Positions 52,476 through 64,000 of a DNA stretch of 64,000 nt are shown piece by piece (the first letter of the stretch is position 1; each line of letters opens with the position of its first letter). The position numbers and the translations under genes are program-made. Origin of the DNA: Nymphaea colorata (taxonomy: Eukaryota > Streptophyta > Magnoliopsida > Nymphaeales > Nymphaeaceae); the NCBI RefSeq assembly GCF_008831285.2, contig NC_045140.1:25686131-25750130 (forward strand). Direction: 5' to 3'. Under the pieces are notes generated by a model that ran no database searches, was not told the origin of the DNA, and saw nothing but the letters and a program-made list of their open reading frames with translations.

Positions 52476-55400
52476 ATGGCGTCGACGTCGTCGGATGAGA
52501 GCGTGGAGGAGGAGATGGCGGCGCGGGAGAGAGCAGGAGAGGCCGCTCCTCATCAGCCATGGAGCGGTGTCAGTGCGGAGAGGGAAAGAAAGATGAGGCT
52601 GTGGGGGATCCTCATCTTCGGCGTCATTGGAGCGACGGCCACCACCTATGCGGTCTCTCTCTCCCTCTCTCTCTCTAACTTTCTCTCTTTCTCGGTCGCT
52701 CTCGAAAATTCTTCTCTTGGGAATTATTCTTTGATGGTCATTTCCTTTCTTTCTTTTCTGGGTGAATTTACAACAGTAGCGGACCTTTGGGGCTTTTCAA
52801 ATTGAATTTATTTCAGGAGACGAGTTTCCCTGCCGGGTAGCTGAATGATTCGTTAATCGTCATCGGGAAGAGCTCTTAGGGTCTCATGGAGGTACAAGGG
52901 TTTCCATAACTGAAGCTGTGGGACTTAGAGATCTTTTGTTTTTTTGGTTTTTGTTTTGTGTGAATATGCGTAAGCCCCGGTGGGGATTAGGGTTTCAAAG
53001 TGCATTTTTCTCAGGGAATCGCCGGATAATTGAAATATTAATCGTTCAAAAGAATTCTTGGATTTTCATGAAGGCTCAATGGTTTCCCGGGCGAATCTAC
53101 GGGAATTGTAAAACTAGGAGAAAGTTAGCATTTTATATTATTATTTTTCGTTTTAGAGTTGGCATTGAGCACAAATGAGAAGTATTTCAAGTCTTCAGCT
53201 CAACGGGAGCAAATACATTTTTTTTGTTGTGATAGAGTTAGGAATCTGTGATTTTACTTGTCATTTGATTGAAAGAGAGAAATAATCCTCTTTTTTCCCG
53301 TAAAAGAAGAAACTCGCCCTTCGCTCCTTCTGGATTACAGTTGATCATAATTCAAATGTTCATCAAAATAAGTCAGGAATGGGACTTCAGGTCATCATTC
53401 CGTGTCAGCGAAATGGTTGCCCCGCCTTCTAGAAAAAATGGCAAAAGTAGATTTCCATAGTTTGGAGCGTGCATATATGGGGTCGTGAATAAGATACTGA
53501 ACAATGATGTTTGCGAGCTTGGTTGAATCTTGGATCCGGTGATCTTCGTTTTCTTTTGCAACGTGGTGATCAGGCTTGGTGCTTTGGTCTTGGTAAAGAA
53601 CCATGCTGATCAAATATTTTAGTGCATAAGCAAGAACCATTTCAGACGTCTTATTTCAAAACAGTTTATTAGATGTTAACCATTTCGGTGGCTTATTTCA
53701 AAGCATTTTTGTTAGATCTTGTCTTAACTTTGATTCATTCTGCAGGTCACACAACTTCGACGAACGATTGGTTGGTTCTACACTCAGGTACCATGTCCAT
53801 CCAGAACATGTGTTGTCTCTTAATTTCATTTGCTGGCAAATCACTGGAATTACGTGTGTCCAGTTAATTAGTTGTTCTTATCTTTATGCATTGATGGTTA
53901 ATAGCACGTTACAGGTGAAACAGACCTCTAATGTTAAAGTTTGAAAGAGGTAGAAGCCAATTTCTTTCTTAGAAAAATATCGAAATGGTTTGAAGAGTAA
54001 TAACATATCTTGTGAACTTCAACAGTGGAGTCTTATTTGTCAAAATCCTGAGTAGTCGATTACTAGTGCGACTAGTCGGTTATTGACTGACTTGGTGTTT
54101 CAAACAGGCAACTATTTGATCAGACAGTCAATTGCTCAACCTAGTTGTTAGTCAGCTAACTAATCCTTGACATGTACATACATATGCATGTGTATTTTCT
54201 TGTGTTGGTATATATGTTTTTGTATTTATTCCATACAAATATTGTATTTGTATACTTATTTATCTATAAGTCTATAACCAATGGACTCATACTGGGTCTG
54301 GCCAACTGGTCCCGACTAGTCTCTAGTCTGTTTTAGCCGTTTAGGGACTTGAACAACCTCTGTCTGGCTCCCTTTGTCTGACAACTTGCAGTGGAACCTT
54401 GAGAAACAAAGTGGCTTCTCATTAAGAGCCAAAAGAAATGAAAGAGATGTAGATGCCATGAGAGAGACCTACTTTGCATGTACATGAGTAATTATGTGAT
54501 ACGGGTAGGGTACTCCAGTTTTGCCCACGTACCTGTGTCGACACATGGGTACGGGGTATGGCTGGGTTTTGATTTGATATTTTTGAGATTTTGAGATTTT
54601 TCTTTAATTTAGCAGTACCTAACAGGAAAGGTTTCCTCCCATTTTTCTTTAATTTTGAGATTTTTTGTTGATTATAAGACTATTAATTTTTTTTTTTTCA
54701 TTTTATCATTTTGAGAATTTAAAAATTTGCCATACCCGTGTACCGACAATTTTCAAAATCGCCGTACCCGTACCGTACCCGCACCCATGTGACATAGATG
54801 AGTAGTTTCAACTTTCAACTTTCAAGCCATGTTTTTCTTCGACTCGTTTAGCAAATGAGGTTAAATCTAGTGTCACAAATATCGTTCTCAGGTTTTTATC
54901 GGCAAGAGTTTTCTCGGGTTTTTAACGGCAAAATTGTTTTTTTGGGGAAAAACTCAGATTTTTTTTTTTTAAAAAAAGGTATGAATGAAATAAATGAGAA
55001 GCTAGTAGGAAAACATAATAAAACTATATAAAAGTGATGAAATGATTGTTTTAATTATAATAAAAATGGTGAAGATAATTTAGTTTAAGTTTATAGTTAA
55101 ATCCATGATAATATCCATGCTAAAGAAATTAAAAAATGAAAAAATCGCGAAAAAATTGTGATAATAATGCGATAAATATTTTTCCCGATTCTTTCAACAT
55201 ATCGCGATTTTTTCCCTTTTTTCGTTTTTCTGGTCTTTTGACGTTAATATCGCGATATTTTTGAAAATATCGTGATATCTGTGACACTCCAGCCATTAAC
55301 AGATTACAGATAAACATTTAGGCTTCTTAAGTTCAATAGCAAGACCAGAAGTCAAGATTTAAGTTAAATCTTGACTTCTGGTCTTGCTATTGAACTTAAG

Positions 55401-58400
55401 AAGCCTAAATGTTTATTTGTAATCTGTTAATGGCTGGACCTGAGCTGATTGCCATGTCATTTTCCTGTATTTTGTTCACTTGGAACTGAAAGTTTGGTCT
55501 AATTGATAATACCTAGTTTTCCTGTAAATTTTGATTGTGGACGATTCTTGTTTTTGGTTGTTATGCAGTATGATCATCACAGCTTCATGTAAAACTTTTG
55601 GTGGTATATTTAACTGCATATGCCATACACGTGTCATTTTGCTTTTGCATTTAAATTCTTTTCACTGGCTATCTTCTCCTCTTTCTGTTCATTGGAACAC
55701 CATGAACCTAGCAGAAACGTGTTATTACCAGTATTGTAGATTATTTGTGTAAATGGAAGATAATATGATAATTTTTCCTTATTGAAAAAGGGATACAGTT
55801 ATTAGTTTCTTAGTTTCTAATCTGTGCTTCTGAGAGTTTTCTAATCCTCTGGTGGACTATATAAAGATGTTAGGAGGGCTGATGATTTGATTTTGACAAA
55901 GACATTAGCTCTAGGGCTGACATTTGATTTTTCATTTGTTAATGGAAAAGCTGAGCAGGCCATCTTCGAATACATCATGGAGTTCTTCTAGCAATTCAGG
56001 TCGAACAAGTTTTACAGATGAAGTTTGGAAGAGATACAATCGCCGAATGCAGGAAAAATATCAAGAGGAAATTGAAAGAGTGGTCAGTAACATTTCATTA
56101 TTTTCCTTATAGAGTAATCTAGGTGGGTTCACTATAGTATGCATGTCTATGTGTACAAATGAAAAGGTAAAAATGATAAAACAAGATTACCATAGGAATT
56201 GTGCAGCAATGACGAACGTATCTGATGCATATTCTGATTTCTTAAGGCTATAATGTTGCAAATGATGGGGTGCCTCGAGCCTGTGTTGTCACAATGGGTC
56301 CATATTGGCCTGTAACGGCTGATAGTGAACTGGCAAGCCAGATTTTTGTCTCTTGTTATTTTCTTATTCCTTAATTATTCTAAATAACCTTTATTTATTT
56401 ATTCTATTTATAAAGTAAAGCAAGCCACTTTGCTCAGATTCAATATGGCCGACATATTGTGACCTTCTCTATCATTTTACAAATTGAGTTACCTCCAATA
56501 GTCAAAACTGGCAAAATTTCTCCAGGCTATATTGGGTTAAGGACTTGATTGTCATTGATTGTTTTTACAGTACATTTCTCTATTCATGCATAATATTTTC
56601 AGAGAAAATATAAAAAGACAACTCCATAAAATAGCATGGAATACGTTGTTTTGTTGAAAATTAACTGAAATATGTTCCCCATATTGGCTGTTTCTGGTAA
56701 TTCCATAGGAAAGAATAAGGCGAATGCAGAGTATCTTTAATCAAGAAAGAATTAAGTACCAAAAGAGCTATGAGAAATGGAGAGAAAATGGTCCTGGTGC
56801 GTACCAACATTTTCAGCAGGATGATTGGTATTGGAAGACAGAGACATCATATAAGGACCAAAGAACTAATTCAGGAGCAGCTCGTACAGGAAGTGGAATT
56901 CAGCCCATGTCACATCACTATGCTGTTCTGGGCCTTGACAGGTACTTTATTGAAGCATTTCTCTTTGTGTTTTATTTTCTTCTTACATTTTTTTTATGGT
57001 TACAATTTGTTATTGAGGGTGTGACTTATGAAACCATAGTCGTATTCTGGTCTCTGTACTTTGTTGAACTGCAAATGGTGCATCAGTGTATGATTATGAT
57101 ATTAACTGTGTGAGGCCTTTTTCTTTTGGCTTGACTTTGAAGCTTATCTGAGGACTGTGGCATATGTTATTGAACTATTTTTATTTATTCTTGAAATTTG
57201 GTCAAGTTGTCTGTGTAATTGCTACATGGTCTGGTTGTTCTGTCTGTGTACATTTGTGGGTGCAAGTAAAATGGAGAACCATGTGAATATCGAGTACTTA
57301 TATATATTTGCATAATTTCTAGTTTCTACATATTGCATAGTGCTCAGTGCCAGGGCCTGGAAATGGCAGCCAGGACTAGGTTGTGGTGGCAACTTTGTGT
57401 AATATTTGCATATGTAATGTAATCAGGCATGTGTTCTCACTGATGCATATTCCGAACTACATCACATATATGCAGTTCGTTTACCAAGTTACAGACTTTA
57501 TTCCTGTAACCACGTTCTATTTGTTTAGTTGCATAGGAGTCTGTCTAGACTATAAAGTCTTTGTGCGATTGTGGCTGATCAAGGATGAAAATTTCCAGAA
57601 AGCTGATCTTGGCATGGGGTGACCGATGCAAGATTCATAATAAAGATCAGGTCGCCCAGACATCACAACCATTCATTCAGCAGTAGATTGCTACACTGGG
57701 TCCACTGACAGCCAAGTGAATGGCCGAGATTGCTGGGCAACTCATGCAGGGGGCAACCTGATCTCTATTCCAAGATTCACATTACCTCAAGTTCCTTGAT
57801 TCACTGGTCCTCAATGGAAAAACATTAATAAAGGGATCTTCTAAAGGGAATCTTGTAGCAAGTGAATTATCCAAGTGATCTCTTACCTTTTCTTTTTTGT
57901 ATCTCCTCTGCATTAGCTGCAACACTAATCCTTAACTTTGAAGGACATTGTTTGTTAGTGGATTCTGGCTCAGGTCATCTTTTGGCCTTTCTCTTCCTGA
58001 AAATTGTTAGTTTATCACTAATGGACCAACATGCTAAAGCGAACAAAATATTATTGCAGCTTGCTAGGAGTCATCTGACATCGAAAGTGGAAGAATCGGG
58101 AGTTCCTGTTCCAAGTCGTCCTAGAATGGGTGTTAAACTAAACCAGCATGTTGTGTCAGAACTCTTCATAGCTAGGAAAGCTACACTTGTTGGGGAAAAT
58201 AGTCGAAATGGGATAAAATTTGTCAAGGATAGCTGAATTGTCTTTGTTTGTCAAGGAAAACTACTCTATATTGTTTCTTTCTCTAATGAACCCAGAGCAT
58301 TTTTCTTGTTCTGATAGATTTACTTCCTGTCTAGATTACCATATTGAGGGCAATCATGAGACCTTCCAAAGGGCTTTACCAAAGGAGATATTAGCATTTT

Positions 58401-60597
58401 AGTCATAAACATGTAAAATTCTGTCATAAACATGGTCTTAGGACTAGCATTTTAGTTTTACTTTGCAGGATAATTAATTGTTTGTCGATATTGTTGCTTA
58501 CAATTTTCACTGTCAATATATTTACCGTTCTCTCTCTCTTTGAATTTCCACCTCTTTTTTTGTACATGTTAGTTTACATGTATTTATAACAAGTTCTCTC
58601 GACACTCTATATGTTAGTTTGTATTTGTTTAAAATGTTATGCTATAAAATTATTTGCTTTGTATTACAGAAAATGGAAAAAGTAATTAGTGCAGGAGGAT
58701 GATAAATTTGATATACAGCATGCTGTTTTGGACTGGTGTAGTAGATGCTAATAATGATTTTCTTTCTCCTTAGGTTTAGAGCAACTCCATACACAGATGC
58801 TGAGATTAAGGTGCTCCATGCTTATCTTTGCTTATAAATAAATGTTTAGTTCTCTGTTCTCTAAGGTTATTCTTTGATGAAATGAGCTTATGTATATAGT
58901 CTTTCTATTTCTTCATTGCTTACTGCATTTCTGGAGCCAAGAATTCTTTTTAATGTGGCTACATGCTCAAAATTTTTCTGTAATCAGTATTTTTAGATGG
59001 TGAAGGTTTTTTAGCTGTTTCTCTATTATATTTTTCTCTCTTCATAGTACATTGCAATTGGTTACACTGTCAATAATGAAAAATGTGCTATTTTCTCAAG
59101 GCTCTGGGTCATTGAACATCCATGTTATTTTATTTGTATGTAGATTCAGCAATGACAAGGAACAGATGTTTAGATCCAAAGGAATTGGTGTAGTGGGTCA
59201 AGCCTAGTCATTGTCAGGGGCTCAAGCCTAGTTGTTGTCAGGGTGGTTGGTTTGAGTCCCATGTCACTGCTCCTTGCACAAGCCAATGCTATTGATGTGC
59301 AACTTAGCATCAAGGTGGTATATTGAGAGGGTCTATCACTGCTTCCAGGAGGGTTCTTGCCTGGTGTTCCCTTTGAACGAAAAGGAGATAGAGCTCTTTC
59401 TTTAAATTAGAACAAGATCTTAAAAATTGCTTTAAGTCTGTGCCTGCACTCACACCTGCGCCCATTTGACACAGATTTCCTCCTGTCATCCTGTTTGACA
59501 CATGCTCCATGTTACATTTTATCCCTTAGACAAAGGACCAGAATTCTTTCCATGACATTGTTATACAGGTAACTTTTTGATAGTCTCAACTCTCAAGTTC
59601 TCAAAGATAGTTAATGTATGTCGATGTGGTCAGGGTTGGCGAGAGAAGATAAGTCATAAGTGCTTAATGGTTTAATACTTGGACAACCAAACAAACAGAT
59701 AGGGAAAATGAGATCCTATCTACTACATGTCTGTTTAGTTCATACTTCATAGGAATATGAAGGGGTGAGTACCCTTTAGATGTCAGTTCCATTTTCTTTC
59801 CCTCTTTTCCATTTTCCTTCTTTTTTTTTAGGTATATCTTTTAAATTACTCTAATATTATCTGGTGGTATTCTCCCTGTTTTAAAATCCTCGGTGATGCT
59901 TATGTTACTTCTGGGCAAGAACTTTTCCTTTATGGTTGTGCTACTTTATTGATGTTGTGCTGCTGCTGTTGAAGTTTTTTTACTAAAATTGAGCACTTTG
60001 GAAGACGTAGTTCAGGTTTTAGATGACGTTTTTTGCGTTTTGAGTGACTTTTAACAAAGTGTGTTTCTGATTTCAAGACTTTCTTTGTTACTTTGATGCT
60101 TTCCTTTGTTGGTTGATTCTTTCTGTAATTATTTGCAGACTGCATTTAGAGAGAAAGCAAAGGAGTACCACCCTGATCAAAATCAGGGTGATAAAGGTTA
60201 GTTGAAACTTGAAACATGAGAATTTTGGTGTAATGTATCATTTTGTTCCAGATCTGCATTTAATGTGATAAATCATAGATTTGCATGTTATTTTAAGATG
60301 ACACTTTTGTCTGACCAGGTACCATCAAATATAATTGATTCTGTTCAAGTGAGAAATTTTGGTAAAATGGTGGCTGATATCTTCGTTTTAATATGGATGC
60401 TCTCTGTAAAGAACAAATGCCTGACCTGGTGGTGTTTTGAAATTAATGTTCAATGTATAATTTTTAATGTTCAATTAAGTCACTTACATGAATCAATAAG
60501 GTTTGTTTTTTTTGCAGAGGCTGCTGAAACAAAGTTTAAGCAGGTAATGGTGTCTTATGAAGCCATTAAGTCAGAAAGGAGGGTTGCAAATTACTGA
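52476..60597 (+). CDS. Membrane-anchored J-domain (DnaJ/HSP40) protein with C-terminal J domain
   Basis: Seven exons, 52476-52652, 53746-53787, 55951-56082, 56709-56941, 58774-58810, 60139-60196 and 60518-60597, give 252 residues. An acidic N-terminus is followed by one hydrophobic segment (LWGILIFGVIGATATTYAV, about 42-60), a charged coiled-coil-like middle (WKRYNRRMQEKYQEEIERV, ERIRRMQSIFNQER) and a J domain at about 186-247: HHYAVLGLDR, then EIKTAFREKAKEYHPDQNQ with the HPD signature at 218-220, then FKQVMVSYEAIKSERR. HPD stimulates Hsp70 ATPase, so this should recruit Hsp70 to a membrane; which membrane is not shown. There is no Gly/Phe or zinc region, so it is a type III J protein. The exon 1 donor (GTCTCT) and exon 3 acceptor (AAAAG) are weak and were chosen by frame. 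Intron 2 is packed with repeats. Confidence 0.88.
54493..54795. mobile_element. Short element with GTACCCG-rich inverted ends, DnaJ intron 2
   Basis: The left end tatgtgatacgggtagggta and the right end, read on the other strand, tatgtcacatgggtgcgggt, form degenerate inverted repeats. Internal tacgggta/tacccgta motifs repeat near each end, with a T-rich centre. It is non-coding and about 300 bp, and looks like a MITE of unknown superfamily. Confidence 0.5.
54869..55288 (-). mobile_element. MITE family C, copy 2, in DnaJ intron 2
   Basis: The ends are agtgtcacaaatatcg and, on the other strand, agtgtcacagatatcacg. The interior, read on the minus strand, follows the block order of 46504-46912 (taaattatcttca, caatcatttcatcactttt, tatgttttcctacta, tctcatttattt). 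It is about 420 bp and non-coding. Its last bases touch the left arm of the palindrome that follows. Confidence 0.7.
55288..55438. repeat. Near-perfect 2 x 75 bp palindrome, DnaJ intron 2
   Basis: The arms 55288-55362 and 55364-55438 are inverted complements around the single base at 55363, with one mismatch that would be a G:U pair in RNA. The outer ends read tccagccattaac and gttaatggctgga; the centre reads gatttaagttaaatc. Transcribed in the DnaJ pre-mRNA, it would fold into a hairpin of about 70 base pairs. Confidence 0.97.
59181..59262 (+). mobile_element. SINE-like tRNA-derived fragment, DnaJ intron 5
   Basis: An A-box-like TTGGTGTAGTGGGTCAAG (about 59185-59202) and a B-box-like GGTTTGAGTCCC (about 59249-59260) are spaced wider than in a tRNA because a block of about 24 bp (gggtcaagcctagt...) is duplicated between them. 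This is most likely an old SINE head. Confidence 0.5.
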
Positions 60598-63500
60598 ATG
60601 CCTGAAAGGAATCCACCATGCAAGGGCCCTAATATTCTGGAGAGGTGACGCCTTATTTTTTGTACCATTAATCAATTCTTTTAGGTGACTGCACATAATA
60701 TTGCATCTTCGCTGCTACAAAATGAGGCTCTGGCCAGGTGACCCACCAGATCTTTGGAAGGGCTGTTATTGCAACTATGTACATAGGTATATTTGGTAAA
60801 TGAGTACTTGAACCTATGTGTACTTGACTTCATCATAGTATGTATCTGAGCTTTCAAAATATGCAATCAGCTTCTGACGCCAGTGAAATATGTAGTGGAA
60901 TGCTACATGGACACAGCACCTTGGGAATATATCGTGTAATTAAATCACTGAAAAAAGCTTTGTCTCTTTGCTGTCTTGATTTTTTTCTTAAATCGTACTT
61001 GAAAGAAAAGCGCGAGAAGTTTGGTCAGGAAGGTTGCATTGAGTTCCATCAAAACTTTGCAAAATGTACTATCGTCTTCAAACCTTTATTATTACCCGTT
61101 GAAAATGTAGATCTGGTCCTGTAATTTTTTATTTGAGGGTGTAACATAATCTGGAAAGCTATGTTTAAGAGTCAGTCTTGGTTTTAACTCGTGCTACTAC
61201 TGCCTCACCATGTTTTGCATCTTGGAGATAGGCCTTTCGGACAGCTGCAAATCTCTGTGATTGAAGGTGGCTGCCGCTAAACCGAATAAAAGTAATGTTT
61301 TTTTATGAAATCATATTCTGTTGACCCCTCAAATGGACTTCGGAAACCCGCTTTTGTAGCTGATTGAGGTCGGCCTTTAAAAGGCTTATCGTGGCCAGGA
61401 GTTTCTTGGATTGCCACAACTGTTCCAGATATCTTGTTTGAGATGGCGGCCGAACTGAAACGGTGACTGATTACTTCTGCCAGTTACTGTCAACTCTTTT
61501 AACGACTTGTAAAACATTTGCAAATCAAATGCATGACTGCAAGCCTTAGTGGGCATAGTGTAACTGGTTGGTTAGGGCCTGTGGAAAGGATTTTGGTAGC
61601 CGTTATACCTTTGTATCTTAAGCAGTGTAGTGTGGTGCTTAAGTTGGGTTGTACTGCTACGATGACTGATGCAGCCTATGACCCTAGACTTTGAGAGAAC
61701 TGTTAAGTTTAATGAGTGCCTTTAACATGGATGATTTCGTGAGACGTTTATTTTCTGATCTTTGAATGGATTTATCATTTCATATTGAAAGGTCTTAATC
61801 GTGCGTGAATGGGTTTATCATTTCAGATTGAAAGGACTTCATCAGGACGTCAAGATCTGCTTCCAATCTTATTAGCGAAAAGTTGCTGTAAAATATACAT
61901 GTTTTGCCCCAGACAAGAAAAGGAAAAGGTGTAAACCTGGCATTGATAAAAAACATGAATAAGTGCTGGCCTGAGGTTCAGCCGCAACAAGCCTGCGGTA
62001 AATGAGCGGAGATTGAATTGGCTAGTCTCAAAATGGGAATCTTATTTTTTAATATATGATCTTCTTTCCCTCCTGAAGACCAAGAGTCAAATTCGGTTAC
62101 AACCTGAAGCATGACTCCATGGAAGAACGAACATTGAGATTCGATGGTTTGGTACATGAGCTTCTTCATAATCTCATCTTGGAATTAGGCTTCAAGTTGC
62201 CCTGAATAACCTAGTAAGCAACACGAATCGAGTTGCAGCCGGATTAGCCACAACTTGGGAGCCAAACACCTTAACTAAAGCGATCAAACATTTGTTATTT
62301 TTTCAGCAAATTCGACAAGCTGATTCCAATTGTCTAAATGCATGTTTCACTTTCAGTTTGTTGAATGGACTAAACAGGGCACACCTGATCATGGATATAA
62401 TCATCTCATCTCGTTATCTGCCCTCATCTTAGAAAAAGTTGTAACAAAGAAGCGTAGAATCAGAAAGCGTGGTGACTGTGAGCCAGATGCTTGGCCCTCT
62501 TATCACACGAATTGTTTGAGTTATCGGACCCCCTTAGCCAATGGCATGATAAACGACAGCCCTTTCCGTCATTGTTAGCTTCAACCAACTTCGAAAAGTT
62601 TTTCCCATCTATTCTTGTCTAGCATCCCAAGCAGGTGATTTTAGCTCCATGGTGGACTTTAGGAGGCCGATCTGGCAGAGACACTTAACTGGGCTTCAAA
62701 CCCTGCTTCACATATAAACTGAGATTAGAATGGAAGCGGAAACTGTGTTTATCCAGGCTTGAGCGACGGAATGGTGGTCAGTAACAGATAAGTTCAAATA
62801 CAATTACAAGCATAAAAAAAGAACAAAGGTAGTGAAAGAGAGTATGAACTCAACCTCAAGGGATATAGCTTAACTGGTCAAGTGATAGGTATCTAGTTTG
62901 ATTCTCATAGACTCTATACCTCTATAAGTAATTGGTACTCAAGTTAAAGGGTGCACTGTTGTTGACACTAATACCGATACAGCCCAGCATCCCAGAATCA
63001 TGGAGAATGAGAGGGTCGCATCATTTCTGGGCAATAGGTTATTACTCGTATGCACTCCAGGAAATAGAGTACAAAGCGGCTAAAAGTAACCTGTAGAAGG
63101 ATCTGATCCGAAGTAGACAAGCATATTGAAGGATAGGTCAGAATTGTACTGTCAAATGACAAAACCTTCATACCAGCTCCGACCTATTCACGATCCTAGT
63201 TGACGCTCTTCGCATTTAAATATGTATCTTCTATGTTCGTGTCCATAACTGAGGTTGGGCATTTGCTCGTCCTGGGTAGATGTGGTTCGAGTCGTTTGGC
63301 CACTTCCCAAAGGATTCTTTCCCCATGGAATAACATTTAAAGCAAGAGGCGAATGGGGACAATGCGGGTTACTGCACGCGTAATATGAGCTCGATTATTT
63401 ACATGGGTAAACAAGTCAAAAGGACATGATTTTGAAGCTTTCTTTAATCAATAAAAACCAACTTGAATATTTCATGTGAGACACACTCTATTAGCAACAA

Positions 63501-64000
63501 TAACAGTATTTAAGCTTATTAAAGTATTTCAGACATTATAAGTCACAGGTAGTAAAGTACCTGGATTACTGTACCACCACAGGTGGTGGGCAGGTGCGTG
63601 ACGTGAGGGCCAGAATGTGAAGGGTGCCAACTTGAGAAATTCTATTCTGCTGATTGAGCTTTGCCTTGGTGTGGTCGATCTTTGTGCTTGCATGTGCTAT
63701 CATAGAGATGATGGTCCTCCCCATGTCATATATATCTACTAGTAGCTCCACAATTTTGCACCGATTAAAGATTCATTCCAGATGTTGTTGTTTCCTCTCG
63801 ATGCCCACTTGAGGAAGAAGAGAATCCAAATCGTGCCTAGAACAAAGTCCCAGTAAATTATGTTAAAGAAATTCAGCCGAATCAAACTTCAATCTCTTTC
63901 CAACTTGAAGGCTTTAAGACCCTAATTGGAGTTCCTGCAACATTCTTTTTCTCCTTCTGCTCTTTTAACTATCGCTGTTCAGTTTCACATACAACCAACT
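60598..64000. other. DnaJ 3' region and right-hand intergenic DNA
   Basis: The first several hundred bases are probably 3' untranslated region; an AATAAA occurs near 61285. Beyond that I find no supported gene. The frames at 60840-61124, 62330-62578 and 63566-63751 (minus) match no family. A SINE-like fragment lies at 62861-62910. Confidence 0.55.
62861..62910 (+). mobile_element. SINE-like tRNA-derived fragment
   Basis: The A-box-like TAGCTTAACTGGTCAAG (about 62866-62882) and the B-box-like AGTTTGATTCTCA (about 62895-62907) have tRNA-like spacing. The B box differs from GGTTCGATTCC at several places, so this is a decayed SINE head or tRNA relic rather than a working tRNA gene. Confidence 0.5.

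Overview
This is nuclear DNA of a flowering plant. The protein families are angiosperm ones, the genes have many GT-AG introns, and the AT-rich intergenic DNA is full of CT/TA/GT microsatellites and small MITE-like repeats. I cannot name the species; an early-diverging angiosperm or magnoliid is only an impression. I see no tRNA, rRNA or CRISPR array, no LTR or virus-like element, and no bacterial operon structure.

Seven protein genes were resolved exon by exon. From left to right they are: (1) minus strand 6919-4008, a 109-residue secreted-peptide precursor with an acidic DY motif, resembling the TWS1/CIF sulfated-peptide precursors; (2) minus strand 13846-12407, an intronless GRAS regulator, SCL32; (3) plus strand 21048-22501, a four-exon class III secretory peroxidase; (4) plus strand 23594-25024, a small protein made almost entirely of one ubiquitin-binding ZnF-UBP domain; (5) plus strand 27351-35898, a 13-exon organelle-type HflX GTPase; (6) plus strand 43400-49697, an 11-exon CNNM/DUF21-CBS membrane protein; (7) plus strand 52476-60597, a seven-exon membrane-anchored J-domain co-chaperone. 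Every splice model keeps frame across all junctions and ends at a natural stop.

The genes do not form a pathway. They are ordinary plant neighbours separated by gaps of roughly 1 to 7.5 kb. The gaps and larger introns hold microsatellites, tandem duplications, three SINE-like tRNA-derived fragments and at least three families of short non-autonomous repeats. Family C is a MITE of about 410-420 bp present once in the CNNM-like gene and once, inverted, in the DnaJ gene.

The most noteworthy items are the candidate sulfated peptide precursor; an almost perfect 2 x 75 bp palindrome inside a DnaJ intron, touching the end of a MITE; two GC-AG introns with the same junction in the HflX gene; a degenerate minisatellite filling HflX intron 1, which creates a misleading long antisense ORF; a stop-free 105-nt intron placed inside the GTPase G4 motif; and a pair of competing acceptors 13 nt apart in the CNNM-like gene.
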